Shown piece by piece: positions 24,575-36,989 of a stretch of DNA of 64,000 nt. The translations under genes were made by a program, and so were the position numbers. The notes under the pieces were generated by a model. That model saw only the letters and a program-made list of their open reading frames with translations, ran no database searches and was not told where the DNA came from. Position 1 is the stretch's first letter. Each line of letters starts with the position of its first letter. This DNA comes from Siphonodentalium dalli. Its lineage: Eukaryota > Mollusca > Scaphopoda > Gadilida > Siphonodentaliidae. The stretch is from contig CP136068.1 of assembly GCA_032622095.1 (NCBI GenBank), positions 47,672,443 to 47,736,442 of the forward strand, written 5' to 3'.

Positions 24575-24580
24575 AATAGC
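24575..24580. repeat. Left target-site duplication AATAGC
   Basis: Six bases directly outside the left terminus (TGATGATACCCC). The same six bases lie directly outside the right terminus at 38522-38527. Confidence 0.75.
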
Positions 24581-24769
24581 TGATGATACCCCGCCTGTTT
24601 GGGGTCATTTCAGGAACGATAACTCTATTCTCTGCAGTACACGGTGTTTGACCTATATTCTCCGCCCACGCATTGCATCATGGTCTATTTGTATGCCGGT
24701 TGTGCATGTCCGGACATGACCCGTTGGTTATATCCAATGGGATAATGTTAAAGTGACACTCGCATTGAA

Positions 24770-25020
24770 AACTTACAAAAAATTCAAAAATTCAAAAACT
24801 TCAAAAATTTCAAAAACTTCAAAAACGTCAAAAACTTCAAAAACTTCAAAAACTTCAAAAATCGCAAAAAATTTCAAAAAAGTTTAAAAACTTCAAAATA
24901 CTCAAAAATTTCAAAAAACTTAAAAAACTTTTCAAAAAGAAACAAAAATGAAAAACAGAAAAAAATTCATAAATATATGAAAAACTTAAAAAACTTCAAC
25001 TTTTTCTAAAATTCAAAAAT
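24770..25020. repeat. A-rich array of about 9-bp CTTCAAAAA units (left arm)
   Basis: Degenerate CTTCAAAAA/TTCAAAAA units. Between the landmark variants CGTCAAAAA and TCGC this arm has three units, whereas the mirror copy has four, which accounts for the only sizeable indel between the arms. Confidence 0.9.
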
Positions 25021-25175
25021 ACTTTAAAATTAAATTAAAATTAACTGTCTTTTAATATATCTAACCCACTGCCACTTCTAAGGGTTCCACACTACACCTG
25101 AGGGGATATTGAGTGGTCTACACACGTCTCCTAAACCCTAGAATAAGATCCAGCCCATAAGAAACACCGCCTCCT

Positions 25176-25305
25176 GCAATGCCTGTCATTCGAATCTGAC
25201 GCAATCCCTACTTCTGGCGCAATGCCTGAGTCATTCGAATCTGGCGCAATCCCTACTTCCGGCGCAACGCCTGAGTCATTGGAATCTGACGCAATCCCTC
25301 GCGAA
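25176..25305. repeat. 54-bp tandem repeat, about 2.5 copies (left arm)
   Basis: Repeating GTCATTCGAATCTG, GCAATCCCTACTTC and GGCGCAATGCCTGA. The mirror copy is at about 37788-37917. Confidence 0.85.
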
Positions 25306-27381
25306 ACCTACCGGCTGACTCCACACCCATCGGCTAAACGTTGTATCACATGCTTATTATTTGATCATATCGTGGAAATTCAATGTTTTGTCATCACTCA
25401 TGAGATATAACCCATATCCACTGAAAAAGGGTGGATATCCTCTATTTATTTATAATTTTTTCTTTGTTATCTTTTTTTTATCCCTCTTTTTTATCTACCA
25501 CTTCCTGTTTTTATTCGCTCTTCTTTTTCTTACAACTTCTAATCCCTCATAATCTTCGAATATCCACTTTCATCTCCAAGTTTTTGAAAAAATTCCTTGT
25601 TTAGTAGCACCTCCAGATGGGCTCTATAGAATTTGAACGAGGCATCCATCTTGGATATTACTCTTTCTATGACTAAATCCGTTAGCACGCTCTACAGATA
25701 TCATATAGGTAGCACGCTCTACAGATGTCATATAGGCCTCTTCACATCTTGTTTTCCATAATTTATTCATTCCTAATCGCTCCATTGACTGTAACAAATT
25801 AAATTACCCCCTCCCCCTGTATTTAGAATACATCCTTGATTATTAATATTTCCTCCTTTCATGGTGTGCATGTTCCTTGGGACATCTTTGCTAATGTGAA
25901 GCCACACCTATTATATATATATATATATACAACTTTAAAAGCCCGCGAAAATATTACTCATATTATAGACTTCCCTTTGAAGACCTTTGTATGTGACAAT
26001 GATCCGTAATATTGTTTCTAAGTGACACTGGCCAGTGAAACTGATACTACGGGTATGAACTAGCCAACTTCACATCGTAACAATAATAAAAGGGACACTT
26101 CATCTATATCAGTCTCAAAACGTGTTGGTACACATCTGTGTGGAAACTAAAACCAATCACTCTTCGTCCGTCATCCGTACATAATTGTAATATAATTTTC
26201 TCAGAAACCACGGGATCCCTTTGGCTGAAATTTGGTCTCAACATGGGATAAGAAATTATCCATGGAAGACAACAGTGTCCGTGTGGGGGAGAAGCTTCGT
26301 AGTGTTTCGCTGTCGCCATGGTGTTTGTTTGGGTATAGGCATGGGTGGTGAGTGTGGTTCTCATATGGTATGAACTAGCCTTTACTGACTGAGGTAATTT
26401 AGTGCACATGTCATCACTTCACTGATAACCATTATATGGTCAAATCCCTACACTATCAAACGCAATGTTTCAATAATGGGTTTTCTTAAAATTTTGACTA
26501 AATATTGGTTATATTATACGCATCAGCGATCCTTCTTAATAACGCTCTGTATATTTTCAAACGCATTGCACTAAATGGGTTTGGAATAGCCATACAGGAA
26601 AGGAGAAACTGAGGTCCTGGGTAGGTCGACTGCATATAGCAGTATATATGGGGTACAGACATGGACAGCAATGGGTTCCTCGTGGCTTCTGGTCTACACA
26701 TGACATATTAAAGTTAACCACACCCATCGGCGCGCCTTTATTGGGCTATGAAGCGCCATACAGGCTCGAATCATGGCCTTCGCCATGTGTTTCTATTTGA
26801 ACCCACATTAGTAACTAAATAAAATCTTTCTCTCCAGGTTGTTTCACGCCATAACCTTGATTTGGAAAGCTTGAAGGGCTAATTAAGCTTCAATTTAAAT
26901 CCCAACATTTTCTTATTTGAAGAACGTATCTGGTTAAACATGTCCACCATAGTAAGCTCATTTAATTCAAAGAGCTTCACACATAGTCCCACTAGTAATG
27001 ATGTGTCGTTATTTACTACAGAAATGGTCATATAGAATACAATACAACACATTTTGGTCACATACCTTAAAGGTGCACGTCACTTTCGCAAGATATCGAA
27101 CTGACCATGTATAGAGTGGAATGACATGTCGGGTATCAAATGTATAATCAGTTCCAGTATTTCGTCCATAAGGCAGTTTTGGTTGTAACATCATTGTGTA
27201 TGACGGTTCATTCATATGATATCTTAGCGGTTGCACACGATACTGTCTGTTGTATTTTATGTCTTATATCATGTATATTAATTGCTCCATGGATGGTAGG
27301 AGTATGGCATTGGTGTCTGGTTCTTCGATGTATTCTAGTCATAGTTCATTCATATTATTACTCTAAAATCTCCATTAAATG

Positions 27382-28700
27382 GAGAAACTAAAGAGCCCAT
27401 ATTATGTAGACTAGTGTATAAATACTTACTTCATGCATTATTTTTATCAATTATATGTATTATAACTCCCATCAAGATAGGCTGTTATACAGAGGAAACA
27501 AAGCATGTACCAAGTGACAGTCTGTACCAAGTGACAGTCTCATGTCACGAAAGGCCTACTATGTGGACACATTTTCTTATCAAAACGCTCTATTATGTAG
27601 GGGGTTATCAACCATTGGTCTGGAAAAGGCATACGAGCGGAAGGCGTGTATACACATTTATTCGATGTACTCTTTAATCGTCGATTTCTCTTTATTGTCG
27701 TTAATTTATAGCATTATTAGTAGGAATCTAAACTCGCCGTTATATTGAGAAAATAATGCGTCAATACCAGTCAATACTGCTTTATTGGCGGTAAATGAAA
27801 TTATTGAATCATGTATCGCAGCTAAACAAGCGAGACAACTGATCACAACACAAAAATTAGTAATATTTCTGAAGCCTTGAGTGGGTTGTAATACACAGTG
27901 TAAATTTTCATTATTGCTACCATTTAAGGAAACATGCCCCCGATAGGGCTACTATGCGAACACATGTCTATATTAATTTCACATATTCCTTACCGTTCAT
28001 TCATATATACTCCAAGCTCTCTGTTAATACAGAGGCATCAAAACATTGGTCTGGAAGAGACCTACTATGTGGATGCGTGTATACATATTTACTTGATGTA
28101 TTCTTTAATCGTTCATTTCTCTTTATTATCGTTCATTTATAGCATTATTAGAAGAAATTTAGTCTAAAATCTCCATTACATGGAGACAATAAAGAGCCCA
28201 TATGGTGTAGACTAATGCATAAATACTTACTTCATGTATTCTTTTCACCAATTATATGTATTGTACATCCTATACATTTAGTCCGTTATACAGAGGAAAC
28301 AAAGCATGTACTACGTGGCAGTTTCATATGACGATAAGACCTACTATGTGAACACATGTGCATATTAATTTCACATATTCTTCTCAAAACGCTCTATTTT
28401 ATACGGGGGGGTATCAAACATTGGTCTGGAAAAGGCATGCTATGTGGACGCGTGTATACATATTGACTTCATATATGCATTCATAGTTCATTTCTCTTAA
28501 TTGTCGTTCATTTAATAGCATTATTAGTAGAAATATAGTCTAAAACCGTCGGTATATGGAGAATATATAGCGTCAATACTGTTTTATTGTTGGTAACTCA
28601 AATTATTGCATTATGTATCGCAACTAAACAAGCGAGATAACTCATAAATTCTTAATAGTTCTGATGTCTATGGCAGTTCACACAGTGTATATTTTCATTG
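27382..28700. repeat. 800-bp tandem duplication (left arm)
   Basis: The block beginning near AAAGAGCCCATAT at 27390 recurs 800 bp later, and TGTATCGCAGCTAAACAAGC near 27812 recurs near 28612. The copies are clearly diverged, unlike the arms themselves. The second copy is incomplete. The mirror is at about 34393-35711. Confidence 0.8.
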
Positions 28701-29984
28701 TTGTTACCATTTTAGTGCATACATTACTGATTTCTGTGTAAGAACGCCGGTCTCCATTGTTGTTATGATTGTGCCTATAACTGTCCATATTCTTAAAGCA
28801 AGTACGGTACCTCTATGTGATATGATCTATAAAAATTTCCATTTTCACAGGTAAATCACGTATAAACGCTCTTTAATGTATAGTTAAACTGAGTTTTCAC
28901 ATGCAGGGCTATGTCTTTGTGGACTATATACGTGGTATACTTCAGTATATACACGAAGTGAATGTGTTCTAAGTATACGTATCTGATTTATGTATACGTC
29001 CGTGTTTCTTAAAGCAAATCCAATACATATTAGTGCGTTATATTATGATGTACATTAAGTGCCCTTTTCACTGTTAAATCAAGTAAAAAGGCCCTCTACT
29101 ATAGTTAACTATTCAGTTCCACGTACGCTATAAGATCTATGGTGGTCCGGTGTGTCTTATCAATATGCCATTATATGCACGAATGTAATGTGTTCAAATA
29201 TGTGGGTTATGATGTATACTTTAATGTTAAAGTATATAAGCACTCTTTAAGATATGCATATGCAGAATGTTGCCTCTTTACACTGACAGAAAAAAAAGGA
29301 ATATATAATTTTGAGTACTACTCTTCATAAAACGTTAGAAAACCATAATCTAACAACGAATATCGAAGAACAATGTAATTACTTGATAAGCATTGTAAAT
29401 ATTTCGTCTGTTTTAAATAAAATGGAAATATTTCGTCTATTTGAAATACAGTTGGAAGCAACAATCAAGTATTTAAATGAAATTTGGACCAAAATCTTAT
29501 AATTTGAGAAAACGTATATAATTTCTATCGAAGTCTTATAATAAAGGAAGGCTTTGTGCGAATCCATTCGGTCTAATGTGTGAATGTGTTCATCATCGCA
29601 AATATAATGATGCAGAAATGAATATTTCCTAGAATAATGTTAACATAGCTTGTATTTAACCGAAATAATATAGCATTTGAGTTAAAATGTTTCATATTAG
29701 GACCATAACGAACCAATGCATAAAAATACAATATTTTGTTTTTCATTCTCGATCAAAATAATGCAGGGTTGTCAATTATCAACAAAAAACAAATACTTTG
29801 AAACAAAAACGATGACATAAGAAGGAATATCCAAGAGCTAGTGTGAAAATAACCCTCACATTTATAAAAAAAAAACAATAAAATTAAAGTTTTCGAGTAA
29901 GTCCTTCAAATTTATTGAATTTTTTCGTCTATGTTGGATCAAATTTGACACAAAAATCAATTAGCTCACTAACAGTTCGCGCAA

Positions 29985-31140
29985 TATCTCATATTTTGAG
30001 AAAACGTTTGCAATTTTAGACAACAATATTGCTAGTGAAGGTGAATATTTCATCCTGGAACTCATGAAATATGATAAAAATAGATGTAAAGACACTTCAC
30101 GAGCCCTCATATATTTGAGTTATGAACATAAAGTCATCTCATAGTGCCATTGTACCCCATAATTTGGTCAGGAGAAATATGTATTTCATATTTGACCCTT
30201 CATCTGTGGTAAAAAATGAATTAAGGGACATGGGAGTGGTGTCCCTGGACATTAACCTAGAGCATAAATTGACTCAATTATGCAATTTTAGGCAACATTC
30301 TTGCCAGGGAAAGTGTATATTTCATGTTGGAACTCATCCAATGTGATAAACATGCATCATAAGACACTTAATGAGCTCTGATGACTTTGAGTTATGACAA
30401 CAACGGCATCTCATACTAGATTGTAAGCCATAATTTGGTCAGGAAAAGTGTAAATTTCATATTTTATCCTACATGTTTTTTAACAATCAATGTAATTACA
30501 CCCCATCGGTCGCCTAGACACAGCGTAAATGTTCTCAAGTTTTCAATTGTAGGCCACAATGTCGGCAGTGAAGGTAAACATTTCATGTTGGAACCCATGA
30601 AATGTGATAAAATGGATAAAAAGACACTTCCTGAGTCCTTATGACTGAGTTATGAACATAAAGGGAACTCATAGTGTATTGTAGGTCATAATTTGGTCAG
30701 GAAAATTGTAAATTTCATGTCTTAAGCTCCATGTGTTTTTAAAATATATGTAATTACAACCATTGGGTCCCTAGAGATCAATCCACAGTCCATGTGTAGT
30801 CCATATGCAATTTTAGGGAACAGTTTTGCTAGTGAAGGTGAACATTCCATGCTGGAACTCATGAAATATGATAAAAATAGATGAAAAGACACTTTCTGAG
30901 GCCTTGGTCGGGAGAAATGTGTATTGTATTTTGACCCTTGATGCGTGGTAGCAATCAATGAAATTACACCCCATGGTATCCTCAGATATGAAGCAACATC
31001 ATAAATGCACTCAGTTTTGGCAATTTAGACAACATTGTTGATGGGGAAGTTGTACATGTCATGTTGGAACTGGTGAAATGTGATAATAATTGATCAAAAG
31101 ACACTCGATGAGCCCTGATGGGTTTCAATTATGGTCATAA
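29985..31140. repeat. About 260-bp tandem repeat, 4-5 copies (left arm)
   Basis: Recurring blocks: TTCATGTTGGAACTCATGAA, ATAATTTGGTCAGGA, AATTACACCCCAT and GCAATTTTAGGCAACA. Starts of the GGAACTCATGAA block are near 30055, 30325, 30590, 30850 and 31060, giving spacings of about 210-275 bp. The mirror is at about 31953-33108. Confidence 0.85.
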
Positions 31141-31312
31141 AGGCATCTGATAGTGTCATTATACAACGGGGAAATTTGTGAAGCGCTAACAAAGCGTATC
31201 TACACGGTGTTATACGATCCAAAATGATCCTGATATAAGAAATGCAATCTAGATCATACTCAGTATCTTCGTATCGACTGAATATATCGTTATTCGATGG
31301 TGTTTCCGACAT
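31094..31312 (-). CDS. Hypothetical small ORF near palindrome centre (left copy)
   Basis: The ATG at 31312 (minus) gives a 72-residue frame beginning MSETPSNNDIFSRYEDTEYD. It can be extended upstream without a stop for about 30 codons if it is not a start. It points outward from the centre, and its last codons run into the 260-bp tandem array. It is identical to the mirror frame at 31781-31999. No domain recognised; it may simply be a non-coding open frame. Confidence 0.3.
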   Translation of the reverse strand: MSETPSNNDIFSRYEDTEYDLDCISYIRIILDRITPCRYALLALHKFPRCIMTLSDAFMTIIETHQGSSSVF

Positions 31313-31531
31313 ACCTCCGTCTTTACTTTTCTTATGCCTTTGTGAATTGTAGTTCGTCGATAATATATTTCTGCACAAATGGCACCCGTGTATTGTCTCG
31401 AATCATGGGAAGAACTATCGTCCTTATACCAGCGAAAAGATGAGCGAATATGGTGTGGTATTATAAACTCGCCGCCTTCGTACCTCTATTTATCGTTTAG
31501 AGTTAATGTTCTTAGATAAAAAATAGGCGCG

Positions 31532-31559
31532 CGTGCGGCCCCCTCATCCCCACTGCCGC
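31532..31559. other. GC-rich 28-bp centre of the palindrome
   Basis: This spacer between the arms is C/G-rich in otherwise AT-rich DNA. The first flanking bases (AATAGGCGCG / CGCGCCTATT) are a perfect stem. Differences between the arms are concentrated within about 100 bp of the centre: two extra T's, AATG versus CAATT-type changes next to TTCTTAGAT, and one substitution in the CGCCGC tract. Confidence 0.9.
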
Positions 31560-31780
31560 CGCGCCTATTTTTTTTATCTAAGAACAATTACTCTAAACGA
31601 TAAATAGAGGTACGAACGCGGCGAGTTTATAATACCACACCATATTCGCTCATCTTTTCGCTGGTATAAGGACGATAGTTCTTCCCATGATTCGAGACAA
31701 TACACGGGTGCCATTTGTGCAGAAATATATTATCGACGAACTACAATTCACAAAGGCATAAGAAAAGTAAAGACGGAGGT

Positions 31781-31999
31781 ATGTCGGAAACACCATCGAA
31801 TAACGATATATTCAGTCGATACGAAGATACTGAGTATGATCTAGATTGCATTTCTTATATCAGGATCATTTTGGATCGTATAACACCGTGTAGATACGCT
31901 TTGTTAGCGCTTCACAAATTTCCCCGTTGTATAATGACACTATCAGATGCCTTTATGACCATAATTGAAACCCATCAGGGCTCATCGAGTGTCTTTTGA
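31781..31999 (+). CDS. Hypothetical small ORF near palindrome centre (right copy)
   Basis: The 72-residue mirror copy of the minus-strand frame at 31094-31312, reading MSETPSNNDIF, then YIRIILDRITPCRYALLALH. The two copies diverge from a shared central region of about 470 bp, an arrangement that would allow a bidirectional promoter. This is inference only. Confidence 0.3.
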   Translation: MSETPSNNDIFSRYEDTEYDLDCISYIRIILDRITPCRYALLALHKFPRCIMTLSDAFMTIIETHQGSSSVF

Positions 32000-34900
32000 T
32001 CAATTATTATCACATTTCACCAGTTCCAACATGACATGTACAACTTCCCCATCAACAATGTTGTCTAAATTGCCAAAACTGAGTGCATTTATGATGTTGC
32101 TTCATATCTGAGGATACCATGGGGTGTAATTTCATTGATTGCTACCACGCATCAAGGGTCAAAATACAATACACATTTCTCCCGACCAAGGCCTCAGAAA
32201 GTGTCTTTTCATCTATTTTTATCATATTTCATGAGTTCCAGCATGGAATGTTCACCTTCACTAGCAAAACTGTTCCCTAAAATTGCATATGGACTACACA
32301 TGGACTGTGGATTGATCTCTAGGGACCCAATGGTTGTAATTACATATATTTTAAAAACACATGGAGCTTAAGACATGAAATTTACAATTTTCCTGACCAA
32401 ATTATGACCTACAATACACTATGAGTTCCCTTTATGTTCATAACTCAGTCATAAGGACTCAGGAAGTGTCTTTTTATCCATTTTATCACATTTCATGGGT
32501 TCCAACATGAAATGTTTACCTTCACTGCCGACATTGTGGCCTACAATTGAAAACTTGAGAACATTTACGCTGTGTCTAGGCGACCGATGGGGTGTAATTA
32601 CATTGATTGTTAAAACACATGTAGGATAAAATATGAAATTTACACTTTTCCTGACCAAATTATGGCTTACAATCTAGTATGAGATGCCGTTGTTGTCATA
32701 ACTCAAAGTCATCAGAGCTCATTAAGTGTCTTATGATGCATGTTTATCACATTGGATGAGTTCCAACATGAAATATACACTTTCCCTGGCAAGAATGTTG
32801 CCTAAAATTGCATAATTGAGTCAATTTATGCTCTAGGTTAATGTCCAGGGACACCACTCCCATGTCCCTTAATTCATTTTTTACCACAGATGAAGGGTCA
32901 AATATGAAATACATATTTCTCCTGACCAAATTATGGGGTACAATGGCACTATGAGATGACTTTATGTTCATAACTCAAATATATGAGGGCTCGTGAAGTG
33001 TCTTTACATCTATTTTTATCATATTTCATGAGTTCCAGGATGAAATATTCACCTTCACTAGCAATATTGTTGTCTAAAATTGCAAACGTTTTCTCAAAAT
33101 ATGAGATATTGCGCGAACTGTTAGTGAGCTAATTGATTTTTGTGTCAAATTTGATCCAACATAGACGAAAAAATTCAATAAATTTGAAGGACTTACTCGA
33201 AAACTTTAATTTTATTGTTTTTTTTTTATAAATGTGAGGGTTATTTTCACACTAGCTCTTGGATATTCCTTCTTATGTCATCGTTTTTGTTTCAAAGTAT
33301 TTGTTTTTTGTTGATAATTGACAACCCTGCATTATTTTGATCGAGAATGAAAAACAAAATATTGTATTTTTATGCATTGGTTCGTTATGGTCCTAATATG
33401 AAACATTTTAACTCAAATGCTATATTATTTCGGTTAAATACAAGCTATGTTAACATTATTCTAGGAAATATTCATTTCTGCATCATTATATTTGCGATGA
33501 TGAACACATTCACACATTAGACCGAATGGATTCGCACAAAGCCTTCCTTTATTATAAGACTTCGATAGAAATTATATACGTTTTCTCAAATTATAAGATT
33601 TTGGTCCAAATTTCATTTAAATACTTGATTGTTGCTTCCAACTGTATTTCAAATAGACGAAATATTTCCATTTTATTTAAAACAGACGAAATATTTACAA
33701 TGCTTATCAAGTAATTACATTGTTCTTCGATATTCGTTGTTAGATTATGGTTTTCTAACGTTTTATGAAGAGTAGTACTCAAAATTATATATTCCTTTTT
33801 TTTCTGTCAGTGTAAAGAGGCAACATTCTGCATATGCATATCTTAAAGAGTGCTTATATACTTTAACATTAAAGTATACATCATAACCCACATATTTGAA
33901 CACATTACATTCGTGCATATAATGGCATATTGATAAGACACACCGGACCACCATAGATCTTATAGCGTACGTGGAACTGAATAGTTAACTATAGTAGAGG
34001 GCCTTTTTACTTGATTTAACAGTGAAAAGGGCACTTAATGTACATCATAATATAACGCACTAATATGTATTGGATTTGCTTTAAGAAACACGGACGTATA
34101 CATAAATCAGATACGTATACTTAGAACACATTCACTTCGTGTATATACTGAAGTATACCACGTATATAGTCCACAAAGACATAGCCCTGCATGTGAAAAC
34201 TCAGTTTAACTATACATTAAAGAGCGTTTATACGTGATTTACCTGTGAAAATGGAAATTTTTATAGATCATATCACATAGAGGTACCGTACTTGCTTTAA
34301 GAATATGGACAGTTATAGGCACAATCATAACAACAATGGAGACCGGCGTTCTTACACAGAAATCAGTAATGTATGCACTAAAATGGTAACAACAATGAAA
34401 ATATACACTGTGTGAACTGCCATAGACATCAGAACTATTAAGAATTTATGAGTTATCTCGCTTGTTTAGTTGCGATACATAATGCAATAATTTGAGTTAC
34501 CAACAATAAAACAGTATTGACGCTATATATTCTCCATATACCGACGGTTTTAGACTATATTTCTACTAATAATGCTATTAAATGAACGACAATTAAGAGA
34601 AATGAACTATGAATGCATATATGAAGTCAATATGTATACACGCGTCCACATAGCATGCCTTTTCCAGACCAATGTTTGATACCCCCCCGTATAAAATAGA
34701 GCGTTTTGAGAAGAATATGTGAAATTAATATGCACATGTGTTCACATAGTAGGTCTTATCGTCATATGAAACTGCCACGTAGTACATGCTTTGTTTCCTC
34801 TGTATAACGGACTAAATGTATAGGATGTACAATACATATAATTGGTGAAAAGAATACATGAAGTAAGTATTTATGCATTAGTCTACACCATATGGGCTCT

Positions 34901-36391
34901 TTATTGTCTCCATGTAATGGAGATTTTAGACTAAATTTCTTCTAATAATGCTATAAATGAACGATAATAAAGAGAAATGAACGATTAAAGAATACATCAA
35001 GTAAATATGTATACACGCATCCACATAGTAGGTCTCTTCCAGACCAATGTTTTGATGCCTCTGTATTAACAGAGAGCTTGGAGTATATATGAATGAACGG
35101 TAAGGAATATGTGAAATTAATATAGACATGTGTTCGCATAGTAGCCCTATCGGGGGCATGTTTCCTTAAATGGTAGCAATAATGAAAATTTACACTGTGT
35201 ATTACAACCCACTCAAGGCTTCAGAAATATTACTAATTTTTGTGTTGTGATCAGTTGTCTCGCTTGTTTAGCTGCGATACATGATTCAATAATTTCATTT
35301 ACCGCCAATAAAGCAGTATTGACTGGTATTGACGCATTATTTTCTCAATATAACGGCGAGTTTAGATTCCTACTAATAATGCTATAAATTAACGACAATA
35401 AAGAGAAATCGACGATTAAAGAGTACATCGAATAAATGTGTATACACGCCTTCCGCTCGTATGCCTTTTCCAGACCAATGGTTGATAACCCCCTACATAA
35501 TAGAGCGTTTTGATAAGAAAATGTGTCCACATAGTAGGCCTTTCGTCACATGAGACTGTCACTTGGTACAGACTGTCACTTGGTACATGCTTTGTTTCCT
35601 CTGTATAACAGCCTATCTTGATGGGAGTTATAATACATATAATTGATAAAAATAATGCATGAAGTAAGTATTTATACACTAGTCTACATAATATGGGCTC
35701 TTTAGTTTCTCCATTTAATGGAGATTTTAGAGTAATAATATGAATGAACTATGACTAGAATACATCGAAGAACCAGACACCAATGCCATACTCCTACCAT
35801 CCATGGAGCAATTAATATACATGATATAAGACATAAAATACAACAGACAGTATCGTGTGCAACCGCTAAGATATCATATGAATGAACCGTCATACACAAT
35901 GATGTTACAACCAAAACTGCCTTATGGACGAAATACTGGAACTGATTATACATTTGATACCCGACATGTCATTCCACTCTATACATGGTCAGTTCGATAT
36001 CTTGCGAAAGTGACGTGCACCTTTAAGGTATGTGACCAAAATGTGTTGTATTGTATTCTATATGACCATTTCTGTAGTAAATAACGACACATCATTACTA
36101 GTGGGACTATGTGTGAAGCTCTTTGAATTAAATGAGCTTACTATGGTGGACATGTTTAACCAGATACGTTCTTCAAATAAGAAAATGTTGGGATTTAAAT
36201 TGAAGCTTAATTAGCCCTTCAAGCTTTCCAAATCAAGGTTATGGCGTGAAACAACCTGGAGAGAAAGATTTTATTTAGTTACTAATGTGGGTTCAAATAG
36301 AAACACATGGCGAAGGCCATGATTCGAGCCTGTATGGCGCTTCATAGCCCAATAAAGGCGCGCCGATGGGTGTGGTTAACTTTAATATGTC

Positions 36392-36595
36392 ATGTGTAGA
36401 CCAGAAGCCACGAGGAACCCATTGCTGTCCATGTCTGTACCCCATATATACTGCTATATGCAGTCGACCTACCCAGGACCTCAGTTTCTCCTTTCCTGTA
36501 TGGCTATTCCAAACCCATTTAGTGCAATGCGTTTGAAAATATACAGAGCGTTATTAAGAAGGATCGCTGATGCGTATAATATAACCAATATTTAG
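36392..36595 (+). CDS. Hypothetical ORF in palindrome arm (mirror at 26498-26701, -)
   Basis: A 67-codon ATG frame ending MRLKIYRALLRRIADAYNI. It lies in line with outward-facing frames at 35878-36084, 36032-36214 and 36684-36989, which might be exons or relics of a single gene, though I found no phase-consistent splicing. Product unknown. Confidence 0.2.
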   Translation: MCRPEATRNPLLSMSVPHIYCYMQSTYPGPQFLLSCMAIPNPFSAMRLKIYRALLRRIADAYNITNI

Positions 36596-36683
36596 TCAAA
36601 ATTTTAAGAAAACCCATTATTGAAACATTGCGTTTGATAGTGTAGGGATTTGACCATATAATGGTTATCAGTGAAGTGATGAC

Positions 36684-36989
36684 ATGTGCACTAAATTACC
36701 TCAGTCAGTAAAGGCTAGTTCATACCATATGAGAACCACACTCACCACCCATGCCTATACCCAAACAAACACCATGGCGACAGCGAAACACTACGAAGCT
36801 TCTCCCCCACACGGACACTGTTGTCTTCCATGGATAATTTCTTATCCCATGTTGAGACCAAATTTCAGCCAAAGGGATCCCGTGGTTTCTGAGAAAATTA
36901 TATTACAATTATGTACGGATGACGGACGAAGAGTGATTGGTTTTAGTTTCCACACAGATGTGTACCAACACGTTTTGAGACTGATATAG
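36684..36989 (+). CDS. Hypothetical ORF in palindrome arm (mirror at 26104-26409, -)
   Basis: A 101-codon ATG frame, the longest ATG frame in the arm that is not made of tandem repeat. It reads MCTKLPQSVKASSYHMR, later DDGRRVIGFSFHTDVYQHV. It is conserved without interruption in both arms, as everything there is. No family recognised. Confidence 0.22.
   Translation: MCTKLPQSVKASSYHMRTTLTTHAYTQTNTMATAKHYEASPPHGHCCLPWIISYPMLRPNFSQRDPVVSEKIILQLCTDDGRRVIGFSFHTDVYQHVLRLI

Larger units (their letters stand above)
24581..31531 (+). repeat. Left arm of the giant palindrome
   Basis: Mirror image of 31560-38521. Positions in both arms add up to 63,093 over nearly the whole length and to 63,102 outside the A-rich array, showing a single 9-bp indel. 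It contains, from outside in, an A-rich 9-bp array, a 54-bp repeat, several small open frames, an 800-bp duplication, and a 260-bp tandem array. Confidence 0.97.

Noticed and set aside
24580-24600. CTGATGA at the palindrome edge as a hammerhead ribozyme core
   Set aside because: No matching GAAA segment and stem II/III arrangement downstream; the C belongs to the target duplication.
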